Below are positions 12,076-24,001 of a stretch of 64,000 nucleotides of DNA, one piece after another. The stretch is from Rotaria macrura. Taxonomy: Eukaryota > Rotifera > Eurotatoria > Philodinida > Philodinidae. A program made the translations under genes and the position numbers. The stretch lies in NCBI GenBank assembly GCA_900239685.1, contig OENT01000016.1:62001-126000 (forward strand), in the 5' to 3' direction. The notes below the pieces were generated by a model, which was given only the letters and a program-made list of their open reading frames with translations, was not told the DNA's origin and searched no databases. Each line of letters opens with the position of its first letter. Within the stretch, counting starts at the first letter, position 1.

Positions 12076-14601
12076 AACATAAAATCATTTTAAATATTGC
12101 CCTAATCCATAATCACCTTCAGCTTTTTTACACTAATCTTTTATTTTTATATTCATATGCACATGGTTTTTAGATTATGAATGATAGCCTATGCATTCCC
12201 CCACCATGAAGAAGTCAATATGTTGAATCATCATGATCGATGATTGACGGATTGATACATTTTCATGGTTGAAAGCTTGGCATTCTGCAGAAAGTCAATG
12301 GATATTGTCATCGTACAAAAATTTCTTAATGTATATCACGTCATGTTTATTTGAAATATAAGTTTCTTTGTTCGAATTCATTGTCTACATAATTTGATAC
12401 GCAATCATACTAATTGAAAAAATACAATTGAATCAACTTTAAGATCAGGAACAACATTATGATTGTACATGAGATAATTTATCGCTATCTACGATAGGGT
12501 CTAAATCAACATGTAAAGTGTCTGTACACATCATAGCTTGTCAATTGTCGTCCACTTGGTTGACAACATATTCTCAATAAAAAGATTTCGCACAATATAT
12601 TTACTTATTTTCCCAACATTTTGATGTTACTGAAGAATAGATCAGTTATCAAAAAGCATAGAAGCTACGAAAAGACTAATGTTTTACATTCATTGAAATA
12701 TATTTTTGGCTCTCTTATTTTATGGAGAAATCAAATATCTATCAATGCATAGATTCGAATTAGTAAGAAATCAAATTATGCGAGCATCACTTGAAAATCA
12801 CTTTTTAATCTGCCGTAAGATTTTTTAAATGCAAAAGAAAATTATTTTTTTCCGGAATTTCGATCTATATATGTAAAAAGTGTTAATTATTTATTGTGAT
12901 AGACAAAAAGAAAGTAAACTTGGTTTATGATAGAGCAAGACGTATTTAATTTTTAAAACTATCATTTAAATAAAACGTTTCTATGGTTCGTTTCGATTGA
13001 ATCATAAAACTAGAATATACCACCAATTCCCTAATAACATCACAATTACTGTCCATGAAACAACTACTTTGAATAAACCGACTTTTAAGTCTGATAAAAG
13101 TTCGAGACATGTAATCTCTCTTCCAGAGTATAGAAGATTTTTGTTCTAACGAACTCGTTACTCTTGTGGCCTTCGACTTTTACAAGGATGAAAAATTGAG
13201 GTAATAACGTAGTGAAAATATTCTTTTACATGCAATTTATTTTGAATCATTATCTAACGATGGTTTTTTCACCGATAGAAAGAAAATATGATGTTTTAGT
13301 ATGGTTTCTTGTCGTGTTTACCATAATGCATTTTATGACATGTAAAATAAATCAATGTGAAGAATAACATCATTGCATGGATGTGGCAAAGCATTTGATC
13401 TCCATATCTACACTAATGAGTTCAATACGCTTCAATAAATATAAGTTATCAGTAAAGAAAAAAAAATGAAGTTTTTCTTCACTTTTAGTGTCAATAGAAC
13501 ATTGCATGAATGAAGAGATCACTGTTAAGATCGTAGTATTCAACAAGGATTTAAATCAATCCTCATATATTTCGGTTATGTTTAAGCGAGGCAAATTATT
13601 ATTCGAATTCACTCAAATTATTATTTTCCTTTTCTAAACTTTTTTTGTTGATTTTATCAAAGAAAGTGGAGAAAAAGTTGTTTTTTACTGCTTGATGTGC
13701 TCTTTATAGTTTTCACTTTTTACCTTCAAAAAAATAAACTAAAGTGATTCTTGTAATCAAAATAGAACAATGAATCACAAAAAAATGCATTACTTTTATT
13801 TCATACTCACGATTTTCTTACAATTGAATAGAGAATATGACAATTTCATGAGATGTAATATTTCTATTAATCTTAACATATTCGCATATTCACCCCTCGA
13901 ACATGTGTTATTGCTTGACAAAAAGCAATCAATAATAAACCCGTTCGTATAAGGTGTATTCAATAAGCACGACAATTATGAATATTTAACAGTTAATTGT
14001 TATAACTTTTAGTGTTTGTATTTTTAAATGAGAGTAAATCGAATATTGTTGTTGCATAAAATACTCGTATTAGTATATTTAAGATCTAGCTTACTGATGA
14101 CAAATTAGTGTTTTGATATTTTGGTGCGAGAATTTTTTCAAAAATCGTTCAACCACCTTTCGATTTATTTGATGAAAAAAAAATTTCTTCATCGGGATCC
14201 ATATTCCTCCACCAACTTCGGGACATGGTTTTTCATGCTGTTCTTGATGCATTTCATATAAATAAGATCAGTGTCATTTGGATAAGTTCAATAGTCATGA
14301 ATCGAACTATAATGAAAAGCTGTTCAAATGCTCAATGTTTTTAGAAGCCTGAATGTAAATATTATTCTTTTAGTAAATAGAACACCCTAGAGGTTTTAAA
14401 CAGACCGCTAAGTCCGTCACTTGTATCGATTTGAAAATTTTTGCTTGTATCTATAACAGACAGGCTAGAATCAGGTAGGTCGATAGTCCTAATGCTCTAT
14501 TTTGTTCTGTAGTTTCTTGTCTGTTATTATTATTGTATTCGGTCGAAAAATGTTCACAGGTCCTGAGACGCCTCCGAAACGTGATCTGTTTGGGCCTCTG
14601 G
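12076..14601. other. intergenic, no gene seen
   Basis: About 2.5 kb between the orphan gene and the hAT relic. Open frames are short, AT-rich and without motifs (e.g. 13770-13952). No RNA gene or inverted-repeat element was recognised. An AATAAA near 12573 is too distant to assign confidently to the orphan gene. Confidence 0.5.
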
Positions 14602-15381
14602 CATAGAGCCCTGCAGGTTGTAGATAACCTGCCCTGCCCTGCCCTGACAAAGTAGGTTACGGGGTACTTGTCGCGTAACCTGTGACCTGCAACTAATATT
14701 ATGTAATAGATGTAGTCGACCTCTTTCCAGAACTATTTGATAAGAAAACGCTAAAACTAAAAGTGAATAAAAAATCAATTTAGATTGGTTTCAAATGCAT
14801 TCAATAGAAATAAGAGATATGTGCTTTAGTAGTATAGTTTTTGTGTTTATGAACATCTAAAATTAATTCTATTGTACATATATTACTTTTCTGATTTTCA
14901 GCTTTATTATTTTTATTCTTTTGTCCATTATTATAATGACTTTATCGTCGGAAAGGATAAAGACATGTTGCACTATCAATAACATGCTCTAGCATATATT
15001 CTTAAGACGATCATTATGAATAACTTCATATTAGAAATTCCTGCAAGTTCGCCTACATCAGAGCGTGTTTGTAGCTCATCAGGTCGAATATATGAGAAAA
15101 GAAGACAATTTTTAGATCGCGATATTGTTAACGATATTTTAATGATAAGAAATTTTCGAAATGAATGATCTCATGCTTTTTGTTTTGGAATTGAAACAAA
15201 TTGAATGAAATTGTATAATATAATCATGTGAAAGTTCGAATTTTTCTCAATTATAAAAATATACAGGGTAAGGCAGGTTACAGGTTACGAAAAAATGTTC
15301 CAGGCCAGGACAGGGTATGTGAAAAAATTACAGGGCAGGTCCAGGTTGACAAAATCTTGTAACCTGCAGCCCTCTACTCTG
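14602..15381. mobile_element. decayed hAT transposon with transposase C-terminal remnant
   Basis: The two ends form imperfect inverted repeats: CATAGAGCCCTGCAGGTTG at 14602 and, on the complementary strand from 15381, CAGAGTAGAGGGCTGCAGGTT. Subterminal copies of CCTGCCCTG (tandem at 14630-14646) and of GGTTAC follow on both sides, as is common for hAT transposase-binding regions. Between them lies a transposase fragment. The element is far too short for a full transposase and must be internally deleted. No clear 8-bp target duplication was found, which agrees with an old copy. Confidence 0.7.
15016..15168 (+). pseudogene. hAT transposase fragment (hATC dimerisation region)
   Basis: The frame from the ATG at 15016 reads ILEIPASSPTSERVCSSSGR, the hallmark of the C-terminal hATC dimerisation domain (consensus around PASSAPSERVFSTAG), and continues through an RRQFLDRDIVNDILMIRN block to a stop at 15166-15168. 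Nothing upstream in any frame supplies the N-terminal zinc finger or the RNase-H-like catalytic core, so this is a remnant and cannot be active. It lies inside the inverted-repeat element at 14602-15381, in keeping with that origin. Confidence 0.82.
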
Positions 15382-16500
15382 GAACTCCGAGCTAAGTTCA
15401 TATCAACGAGAAAGTTTACAAAGAAAATAATCTACATACATTTGTATTGCGAATCAATCATAGCACGTTATCTGATTCAATATAATATGTTGTTCTTTTA
15501 CGAGAGCAGTTGTCAACAGTTGAGAAAAAATTTATACTGGTCACTATTCTTGGATTCTTTAAGCCAAATAAGTAAGAACTGATAAGTCTATAATTCGAAT
15601 GATGAGATGAATGAGAAAACAGAATCATAGTTTTTGAAAGTCAGCCTTTATCATGCAACGTTCGGATGGTAATGTATATATTTGAAACTGTTTATTGAAA
15701 AACGACTACTTTAGACACTTTTCAGGTTGTTTTCAAGAATTCGGAAAGTAAATTAGTTCCTTTCTTATCGACATTGAAGTTTAAGTTTTTTAATGATATC
15801 ATAGGAGAAAAGCGTACGATTATCTTTTTTCACCTGAGTGTAAATGTAAACATATATTTTTGTTTTGAATTTTTACCCATTTAGAATAAACTTAACGATA
15901 AACTCTTTTACTTAATCGAGATATTTGTTTGAAATATAAGTACTTTTTAAGAAACATTATCTTCTGCTAAAACTATTTGAATATTCTTATCAATAGATAC
16001 ATATATATTTTTCTGCTACGGTTAACCACCAACTTTCAGTAATGTATACTTGTGATCGTTTGATGATTGACATGAGAATTATTATACAAAAGAAGTCATT
16101 TCCAAATGTTCGATTGGCTCATTAATAGTATCCATTCTAAGAGATCTGACTATCCTCCATACTGATTTGCTGTTCATGCTTAATGTACAACAAGAAATTA
16201 AAGAAAGATTATCATTATAGATTTCCATTATTGTTAATGACATAACTGCTAATCATCAGTATGGTTAATTAGAATTTAAAAAATAAAATAATATCAATGA
16301 AGCAGCATCAGTTACGTTTCCTATACTATCTTAATATGTTCACATCATGTAATTTTAAAGAAAGCAATAGCGAAGAAAAATCTCTTAGCACGTGTTATAT
16401 ATATATATATATATTATTGTACAGAAATCATCTATATATTCGTTCGTGAAGACATTCGTCGTTATTTTTCTGTATTCTATTTGAAATTTTCACTATTAGA
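15382..16500. other. intergenic upstream of the 4E-T gene
   Basis: About 1.1 kb with no convincing gene. A (TA)n run of about 16 nt lies near 16399-16415, just upstream of the 4E-T start. The promoter of that gene presumably lies here but no specific element could be fixed. Confidence 0.45.
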
Positions 16501-18974
16501 ATGATGCTTGTTGGTCATACTCGAAGAGATAAGAAATCATATTACCAAACGAATTTTAATATACCGACTCTCATGTCATCATCATTGTCGATCCCTAAAT
16601 CTTCTTCATCGAAAATTGTTCGAACTTCAAGTATACGACAACAAGCAATGATGAATGATGATCACGTACCTTATCGTTATACAACCGTTTGTTAAACTTA
16701 ATTTTCGTCATATGTTTAAATTCAGTTCACTTAAACTTTAGGTTGTATTACTCTCACTAAGATCATCATTGGAAATAACGAATTTTCCAGATCATCTTGT
16801 CGAACGACGTTTTCTTGAGTACATATTCAAAAGATACGAACTTTTCCTCATAGTAATTTGTACACATTTAGTGAAGAAAACTACATTGATCTCGATCGAA
16901 TGTTACTTGAAAAAGCTGGAAAATTCGATTTAAAATCATTTAACATGCGTAATGGACCAATAATGCCAAGTAGAATACATAAATATGATTTTTCTGATGT
17001 CTCAGTTATCGAAGTCAGGTTTCTTTTACCAATCGTTTTGTATTTTAATTGCTCACTATTAAACTTTTGTAGAAAGTAAAAACACGTCGTCCAAAAGATC
17101 CATTAACACCTCAACAAGTAGCTGCTCTCGCTTCAGTCACAACACGTTATCAACCAATAACATTATTACACACTCATAATATAGAATTACCACATGTTTG
17201 GATTGAAGATCATAGTTATCAACAAGAAAAAGTTAATTCATCTCGACATCATCAACCACCACAACCATCGATGCCTTATCAAAGACAAAATCCAAATCAA
17301 TGTGAACTCTTTACGAATCACATTAAATCTCTTTTACCAACGTATCAATCAGCAGTTGAACAGAAAAAAGATGATATCATTGATAAACAAACACATCCTA
17401 TTCCAATTTTACAACGACTATTCGACGCTCAACGTGCTCAGAAGTAAATGAAAATATTCATTTTACATGTATTGAAATTGACATCTTCTTATGTTCAGAT
17501 GCGAACAAACAAAAATCGATTCATTACAAATGGCAAATATTGTAAGTAATCTATCGTACTAGAATCAGCAACAGTATTCGATTTAGTCGAAACAACAATC
17601 AACATCACCTTTAATATCAACGCCAAGATACGATGAACAAGATTCATCGACATTTTACACGCCAACAACACCCAAACAATTAAATTCGAGTACAGCACTT
17701 GAACGACTTGTTTCCATGGCTCATACTAATAAGGTATTCATTATTTGTTTTTGGTAAACTTTTTTATTTACGTCAAATATTTTACTATCCCTTCAGACGG
17801 TTAACAAGCAAAACAAAGTAAATTAGTTTTTCATCTTTATTGATAGTGATTTATATCATTAGGTTGATTTTACTGAGCCGCAATGTTCATCAACAATGGA
17901 AACACCATCTACACCAAGTATTCCTCTCAGTGAATCAAATCATGCTGGTTGTTACAATAAAGAAGATAATGAAACATCGAATTTCTATTCGGCACCGCCA
18001 TCACGTATGTCTGATAATCGGTCTGACCTTCTCCATGTTTCTTCCTATCTCTCTGAGATCTATTTTCAATATAATTAGTTTATGAAATTCACACGAAGTT
18101 TTCGATAAATGTTCTATTAAGCGGAGTATATTATCTTCGGAAGTAAATTTCATGCATGCGAAACTCATCATGCAAAACCACTGGTTCATTTACTGCATCT
18201 TTTCACATGTACCGATTTATTTACAACTGATGTCAAAATACAATACCTGAGCTGTACTGATATCAATATGGTTTTCTTTGCCATTTTCGATAATAAACTC
18301 GACACTGAAGTCAGAATAGTTTTTTTTCTTTTGTGAAAATAGTACGTCTATCTATTTTATAAAACAAAACTTAGTTTCATCAGTCGCAAATAAAGCCATT
18401 TGAAATTAAATAATTAAAACGTTGACTAAAACCTCTAATCATATTCTTTACTAGTGAGCTAAAAAACTTTCCTCATAAGAATATCATTATGAACTATACA
18501 TAACATATCAATAGAGTCTTTTCAAAGTTATGTTCTCACAACAGGCTGATTAATGACAGGAAATGAAAGCATAGATGTAACAACGCCGATATTTCTTGGT
18601 ATGCTTTGGATAGTAGACATTTAATTAGGAGTCTCGATCAATTCATCGTAATATCCTAAGGAAACTGTTACAAACTAGAAAATATGCATAATTAAATTTC
18701 TTTGTTGTTGATACCAAAAATCTTAGATTAGAAACAGGTTTGTTCATTTTGTTTTGAAAAATCCTATTCCAAAAGAGAAATGTCGTCAATGAATTTGAAA
18801 TCTTATGTTTTGTTCTATTTAGCTATTCAACAACACGATAGTCCACTGGACAATGGTACATTCAATAAATTATACTGCCCATTAGAACATTGGTTTGGTA
18901 CTGCTATATACACAAATACTCATCCACGTATGCCAACGACTCATTTTTTATCACCATGCGATTTCGAACAGTGA
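16501..18974 (+). CDS. EIF4ENIF1: eIF4E-transporter (4E-T) homologue
   Basis: 4E-T binds eIF4E, competes with eIF4G and carries repressed mRNAs to P-bodies. Nine exons: 16501-16686, 16742-16818, 16872-17013, 17073-17443, 17499-17541, 17587-17733, 17797-17817, 17863-18004, 18823-18974; all phases agree and give 426 residues. Evidence: RYTTVVLLSLR, created by the first splice, is a canonical YX4L-hydrophobic eIF4E-binding motif and sits where human 4E-T has RYTKEELL. The C-terminus (LEHWFGTAIYTNTHPRMPTT...CDFEQ) matches the family's LAKWFGSDVLQQPLPSMPAK...ELEYRQ end. The middle is low-complexity Ser/Thr/Pro/Gln, as expected. It is less than half the length of the human protein (~985 aa). Exon 7 is only 21 nt. 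Reading through the last donor gives an alternative stop at 18078. Confidence 0.8.
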
Positions 18975-19111
18975 CATTTTGCTCGTTTTTATATTGTAGT
19001 TTCTTTTTCTTTTATCGTTTGATTGGTTTTCCTCTCATAGGTACAATCGTTTATTAGAAATCCATGCTTTGCCATGATGATTTGAAAAGACAGAAAAAAA
19101 AGTCTTTTATC

Positions 19112-19620
19112 TTACAGTTCAACAATACGTTTAACAGAAGATAGATGAAATGGATGGATTTTGAATGTTGAATCAAGTGCGATTTCCATAGATGATGATG
19201 AACGATACTCTTCGATTTTTGCCCTCGCTAAATGAATAGCAGCACTTTGATTAGTATTACTAAAGATAAGAGAATGTATATGTTTGCACGTGTTTCTTGA
19301 AAACTATCGAGTAAATACTTGATTTTATTGTTCATTTTACTTATTGAAACTTTAATAGGATTTCGATTTTTTGAGTTATTGATATGTAGTGGATATTGTT
19401 CGTGCTTGTCTATGTTTTCTCGTTGAGCTCTTTTGATCATACCTAATAGGATTAAATTTAAAAATTATGAAAGATATATTTTGCAAAAGAAAAAAAAATC
19501 CAAACGTCTATTCCAAATCGTTTTCCCGCACAGAATAAAAAAGATTATGACAGTAGCCAGAATGCAACAGACACCTATTATTAAGAGAGGTAATGCTTTA
19601 TCTATCCCTATGTAAATCAT
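19112..19620 (-). CDS. small single-pass membrane protein, 128 aa
   Basis: Three exons found by splice phase: 19620-19506, 19442-19319, 19259-19112, with introns of 63 and 59 nt. The protein begins with a short polar stretch, then one strong membrane helix (PLLIIGVCCILATVIIFFIL, about residues 12-31), then a basic, Ser/Asn-rich tail of about 95 residues ending in SSVKRIVEL. No family was recognised. A single helix near the N-terminus with a basic segment after it suggests a small type I/III membrane protein with a cytosolic tail, but orientation is not certain. It follows the lectin-like gene on the same strand after about 250 bp and converges on the 4E-T gene. Confidence 0.6.
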
Positions 19621-19873
19621 AGAAATCAATATATGTGTACAGACATATCGTTAGCAATTATCAACTAGAATTACCGATGCGTTCGATGGACATTTCGACG
19701 AAGTTCTTCTATCAGTTAAACAAATTTTCTAGGCGCCAACACATATTATCTCTATCAAATGTTCTAAAGCAAGATACATAGACATATAGTATTTGAAATT
19801 ATGCATATTTATATATTTCGTGTAGAACAAAACTGAAAAAGAAATTCATATGTTTACAACATAAAAATGGACA

Positions 19874-21506
19874 TCAAGGACGAAATTGTTCTGATTTAAT
19901 CGTAAAAGCCTGACGTGGTGGTGTAAAACGGTTGGTTTTCGAATCAAGAAATATATAAAAAGGTCGATCTTGATCATCAATACCTAAAGCGCCAATATTA
20001 CCATCACGTAGTCGAAATGTTTTATCAAATTGCTTAAATTTCATATTGGTTGATAATAATGTCCATTCACTAAAATTATCTAATAGAGCACAATTCATAT
20101 TTGTCGATAGTTGTAAATTATTATTCGTATCAATTGCCAATAGATAACATGTTTGATCGGGTGTTGATTGATTTAAAGGTTTCGATGTTAGAAAAGCAAG
20201 TTGGTTGATGAATTGTTGCTGTCGTTCTTCACCAATAGATTTCCATGTACTCCAGGCGCCTGATTTTGAAAGAATACGATAGATTAGTCCATTTTCAAAA
20301 ACAGCAAAACAGTATCGATACGTTTGTCCCACATAACTACAAACTGGTGCTGTTTCATCACGTAAACGATCGGCTGGGCCACCTAATTGAGTTACTTGCC
20401 ATACATTTTTGGATAGCTCAATATATTCTGTAAGGCCATGTGCTGAATTTCGAGCAAAACAATAAGTTTGTCTGTTAGTCGATAATTCATAAATGTAACA
20501 CATCGGATCACCTGATAATGACGATGAGATATTATGTGCAGATAATATTTCATCATCGGCAATAATTCGACGATAGAACACATTTTGAGAATTACGCACA
20601 TAGACAGCAACATAATTTACGTCCGTTAAACCAAATGCACTACCTTGATTATTATCACCTATATTTTCTATGCTATGAAATCCTTTTCTTGTAAATTGAG
20701 CAAGTTTAAGTGAATGTTGAGAATCTTGAATACTCAGTCCAAAACAATACTTCGTATCGTTACTATAAACAGATAAGAATCAGATAACATTCAATAAATA
20801 TGTGAAAACCTCTCCGTCCGATCCTCTTCTTATGTTCGACTATCATCATACTTTGTACCAGTATCGAATACTTACAATAAAACACTCTAAGGTCACTACG
20901 CCTCGTTACTCTGTACCATAGATGATAATGTCTCCTCATGTTCGTAGTATTCATTTTATCAATATTCAAAAAAAAACGTGAATTGTCAATGAATCTTGCT
21001 CAGTTTTCCCTTTCGAAGTTTTTAGTACTATTATTACCGAATATTTCAATATTCAAACGAAAATACAACACGATCTAGTTTGACTGCCTAGTCAGTTACA
21101 GTTGATTTGAAACTGTTGAACTGGAAATAACAATGTCTTTTGTACCACCGATGTTTTTCTTTTCTACTGTAGCGTATAAAGCAAGACCAACTGATTTCAT
21201 ATGTATTGCTGTACGATCAATAATCATAGTTCAGAAAGATAAAGTGAATGACTTAATCATAGATATTTAGAAATAGACTATCAATTAATGACAAAGGCAT
21301 TAATGTTTCGTTAAAAATCTAACAATATCAATAGATATCAGTACCTTTTCATTCAACTTTAATAAGAAAAAGCGGATGAATTTTTTTTTGTTGAAAGGAA
21401 GAAAATTATTATCGAGTGCAACACTCTCTACTTGTAGGGTACACAAAAATGAAACTAAAAGGCTCCATAAGATAACAATGTTCACTTTCGTCTCAACGAT
21501 ATCCAT
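19874..21506 (-). CDS. secreted repeat protein, possibly beta-propeller/lectin-like
   Basis: Exons 20762-19874 (certain frame), 21208-21100 (good) and 21506-21425 (less certain) give 359 residues. The first exon encodes a signal-peptide-like start (MDIVETKVNIVILWSLLVSF). The rest shows loosely repeating blocks of the type CFAxNSAxGLTEY...W, YCFAVFENGLIYRI...WSTW and YLLAIDTNNNLQL...EW, with regularly spaced Trp, Cys and Gly. This resembles tandem blades of PLL-type lectin propellers, but I cannot assign the family. A pyrimidine tract ending in TTTTAAG lies 15 nt before the ATG. The stop of the upstream gene is only 42 nt away. Alternatively, that gene's last exon may splice directly onto the 21208 exon (donor at AGT|GTAC, phase 1), giving one long type II membrane protein. 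Confidence 0.65.
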
Positions 21507-21548
21507 GCCAGAGAAGTTCAACTTAAAACAAAATAACAATGTGAAAAT

Positions 21549-22719
21549 TTACTTGAAAGTACAACTAAGTTGTGGTAATTCTTCTAAAATTCTATTGTCA
21601 ATAAGAAACCAATCAAATGAAAGTTCTTTATCAGTAATCGACCTTATTGTTACCATATGATAGAGATTACTAGTACCAAGAACAAGACATGTCGTGGCAT
21701 AATTCTCATTAATACAATCGACAATGCGGCGAACAGTTGTTTGACCTTTATATGAATACAAAAATATGTTCACATGAGAAAAACAAAACAAATTAAAAAT
21801 ATTCTACCACAATTTGAATCTTTTGCCCAATAAATAGTTGCTGCACATACCTAAGTTAGCAAGAGATCGATTTCGATTTAAAGACAAGAAAATAAATAAA
21901 GTCACTATGATTTACACATATTTTTCTTGACACATCTGGTGGTTTATCACATACCAAACCGATCTCGCGATGACATTGATAATCAATATCGCAAGAATCA
22001 TTGATTTCACCTTTTGGAACTTTGAAGAAAAAAAAGTAGAAACATATATATGTAACTCTTTGTTCGGATAGATTATAATCAAAAGTATAATAATTTGTCT
22101 TACGACATTTATCTTGTTGAGCTGACCAATAATGAGATCCTTCACAGAGACAACTCTTATTTTCATGCCATCCATACTCACACAATAGTCCATACTCAGT
22201 ATAGCAATCGTACAAAAGATCACATGATTCTTTATATGTACGTTTTTTACCTACAGTCGTATTCGTTGTTGAACTAGATACAATCTATGTCATAGTTAAG
22301 AGAGTAAAGAAATGTGTTATTGGTAAAAATGACACTCTTATCCCACCGCTATTGATGCTTGCGCCGTACTCATTGATGCAGTTGATGTTGAACTGGCTAT
22401 TAGTAAATTGATGAAGAATAAAGTTCAACAAACACAACTCACTTGTACTACTCAATCTAGGACTTGTACTAGTTCTTATTGTTGATAGACATGGACTTAA
22501 TGGACACATTAGGTTCGTTTGATTAATAGCATATTTCAAATATGTCGTTGTGAAAAGATCCCAAATCAGTAATGCAATCGTTATGATCAAACACAAAGCA
22601 ACGAACGCACCAATCAGATAGACCAAACGATACGAGAGCTCTTTCTATGGAGAACAAGTTTCACAAAAAGTACGAATATTCATTAAATTTACCTTAATAA
22701 ATCTTTTCAACTGAGGCAT
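21549..22719 (-). CDS. type II membrane protein with Cys-rich EB-like modules, 267 aa
   Basis: Seven exons: 22719-22693, 22644-22443, 22396-22347, 22284-22104, 22019-21916, 21850-21808, 21745-21549; phases agree throughout. After a short basic N-terminus (MPQLKRFIKKELSYR) comes one membrane helix (VYLIGAFVALCLIITIALLI, ~17-36), then a Ser/Thr-rich, probably O-glycosylated stalk, then Cys-rich repeats (SCDLLYDCYTEYGLLCEYG, SCDIDYQCHREIGLVCD) with the spacing of EB/EGF-like extracellular modules, and a C-terminal segment with three more Cys. No catalytic motif was seen. Its ATG overlaps the stop of the upstream gene by one base (TAATG at 22719). It may be a surface receptor or adhesion protein, but the role is unknown. 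It might be fused by splicing to the lectin-like gene downstream. Confidence 0.68.
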
Positions 22720-23356
22720 TATCGAAAAGCAATATCATAGAATTCACCCTGTGTCATATAAAATGATGGAAGAAAAAGAGATCGGTATGCATCGTCAGGT
22801 GAAATGATTGTGATGAGTTGATTGACAGCCATAAATGAATGCCACTGCACCATTAACATCAGAGCTAAATCAATCTTTCCTATCGAATGATAAACATCAT
22901 AATCTATCATTAGAATAGCTCCATCTCTAACATTGATTAACAGCAAAAACAAAGAGAAAACATCAATAGTTTGAATAATGATTCATAAATAATTGATAAA
23001 AATTGTAATTGATCATCATGGTAATATAAATGTTCATCTCCATGGTCATTGCATCACCGTACATGCCCCTAAAGTACTTGATACATGTATGAAAATTGAA
23101 CATTGTAAAGAAATGATGTACTATTAGCCCGATGATCAAGAATAAGAATCATCTCAGCTAAATACTTGATAAGGAACGAACTACAGTTGATAGGAATTGT
23201 ATGTGTGAGAGTAAAATTCTGACGATCTCTAAATTCATAAATTGACTTTGACAAGAAGCAATTGTTAAATTGAACAAGATCATTCATTGTAAGACAATCA
23301 GAAATAATGAAACGTATATCCATTCCATTCGTGGCACATTCCAGAGCGAATTCCAT
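22719..23356 (-). CDS. unrecognised protein, 159 aa, overlapping the next gene by one base
   Basis: Two exons, 23356-23085 and 22926-22719, joined in phase 2 by a 158-nt intron, give 159 residues. Composition is protein-like, with blocks such as MDIRFIISDCLTMNDLVQFN and MIDYDVYHSIGKIDLALML. It has several hydrophobic stretches but no clear signal peptide or full membrane helix. I do not recognise the family. The ATG at 23356 has an in-frame stop just upstream, so it is the natural start unless an upstream exon exists; open frames at 23410-23628 and 23628-23843 could hold one, but no consistent splice was found. The stop TAA shares its last A with the ATG of the following gene. Confidence 0.5.
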
Positions 23357-24001
23357 GGCTCATTCTTTCAGAATGCGTAAGTTTATTATCTGATAGATAC
23401 ACATGCAGATTATGGGCAACCGTAACTGTAACCTATTGCGGAATCATAATAAACTTGAACGACAAGACAAACTGTATAGGTTTGTCTTTTAATGACATCT
23501 ATGAAATAGATTCCTTTATTGGATAAGTTAATTTTCGCGATATCTTCTGAGTGATTATTATATTTACATCTATAAATGTATATATAGATTATATATAAAT
23601 GTATATATAATCTGGTTCTTGAATACATTATTTACGGCGGTAGACACAGGAGAGTAAATAGATAGAGGATAGATTATTAAGATAAACAGAGCAACCTGGC
23701 GGATATCGAGGTATTATGATTCTCTCCTTTTCTTCTTCTTTCTCTAACCGGCTGTTATCAATCGAAATTTCGTCGCTGTATTTGTTTCTTCGTTCGGCAA
23801 TAAGATCGATCCTGTGTTTTTTTTGCATTTCTTCTTTCTTCACGTACAGAACGTGTTCATCTAAACAGTGAAATTATGTTGTCCTAATATAACTACGAAC
23901 ACATAATAGATAACTAAGTCTTCAATTAAAAACCAACTACCGAACTGGCTCCATCACTATATCGTGAAAATTCCTTACCATTGTCTATTAATTCAAAATC
24001 G
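23357..24001. promoter_or_regulatory. divergent interval upstream of the minus-strand cluster and the ZCCHC14-like gene
   Basis: This 645-bp interval separates two divergent transcription units and should contain both promoters. It has an alternating TA/TG palindromic tract around 23577-23612 (repeats of TGTATATATA) and two short minus-strand open frames of doubtful status. No core promoter element is certain. Confidence 0.35.

Noticed and set aside
23410..23843. Two minus-strand frames upstream of the 159-aa gene
   Set aside because: Could be upstream exons, but no phase-consistent splice to 23356 was found; one is largely TA-repeat derived.
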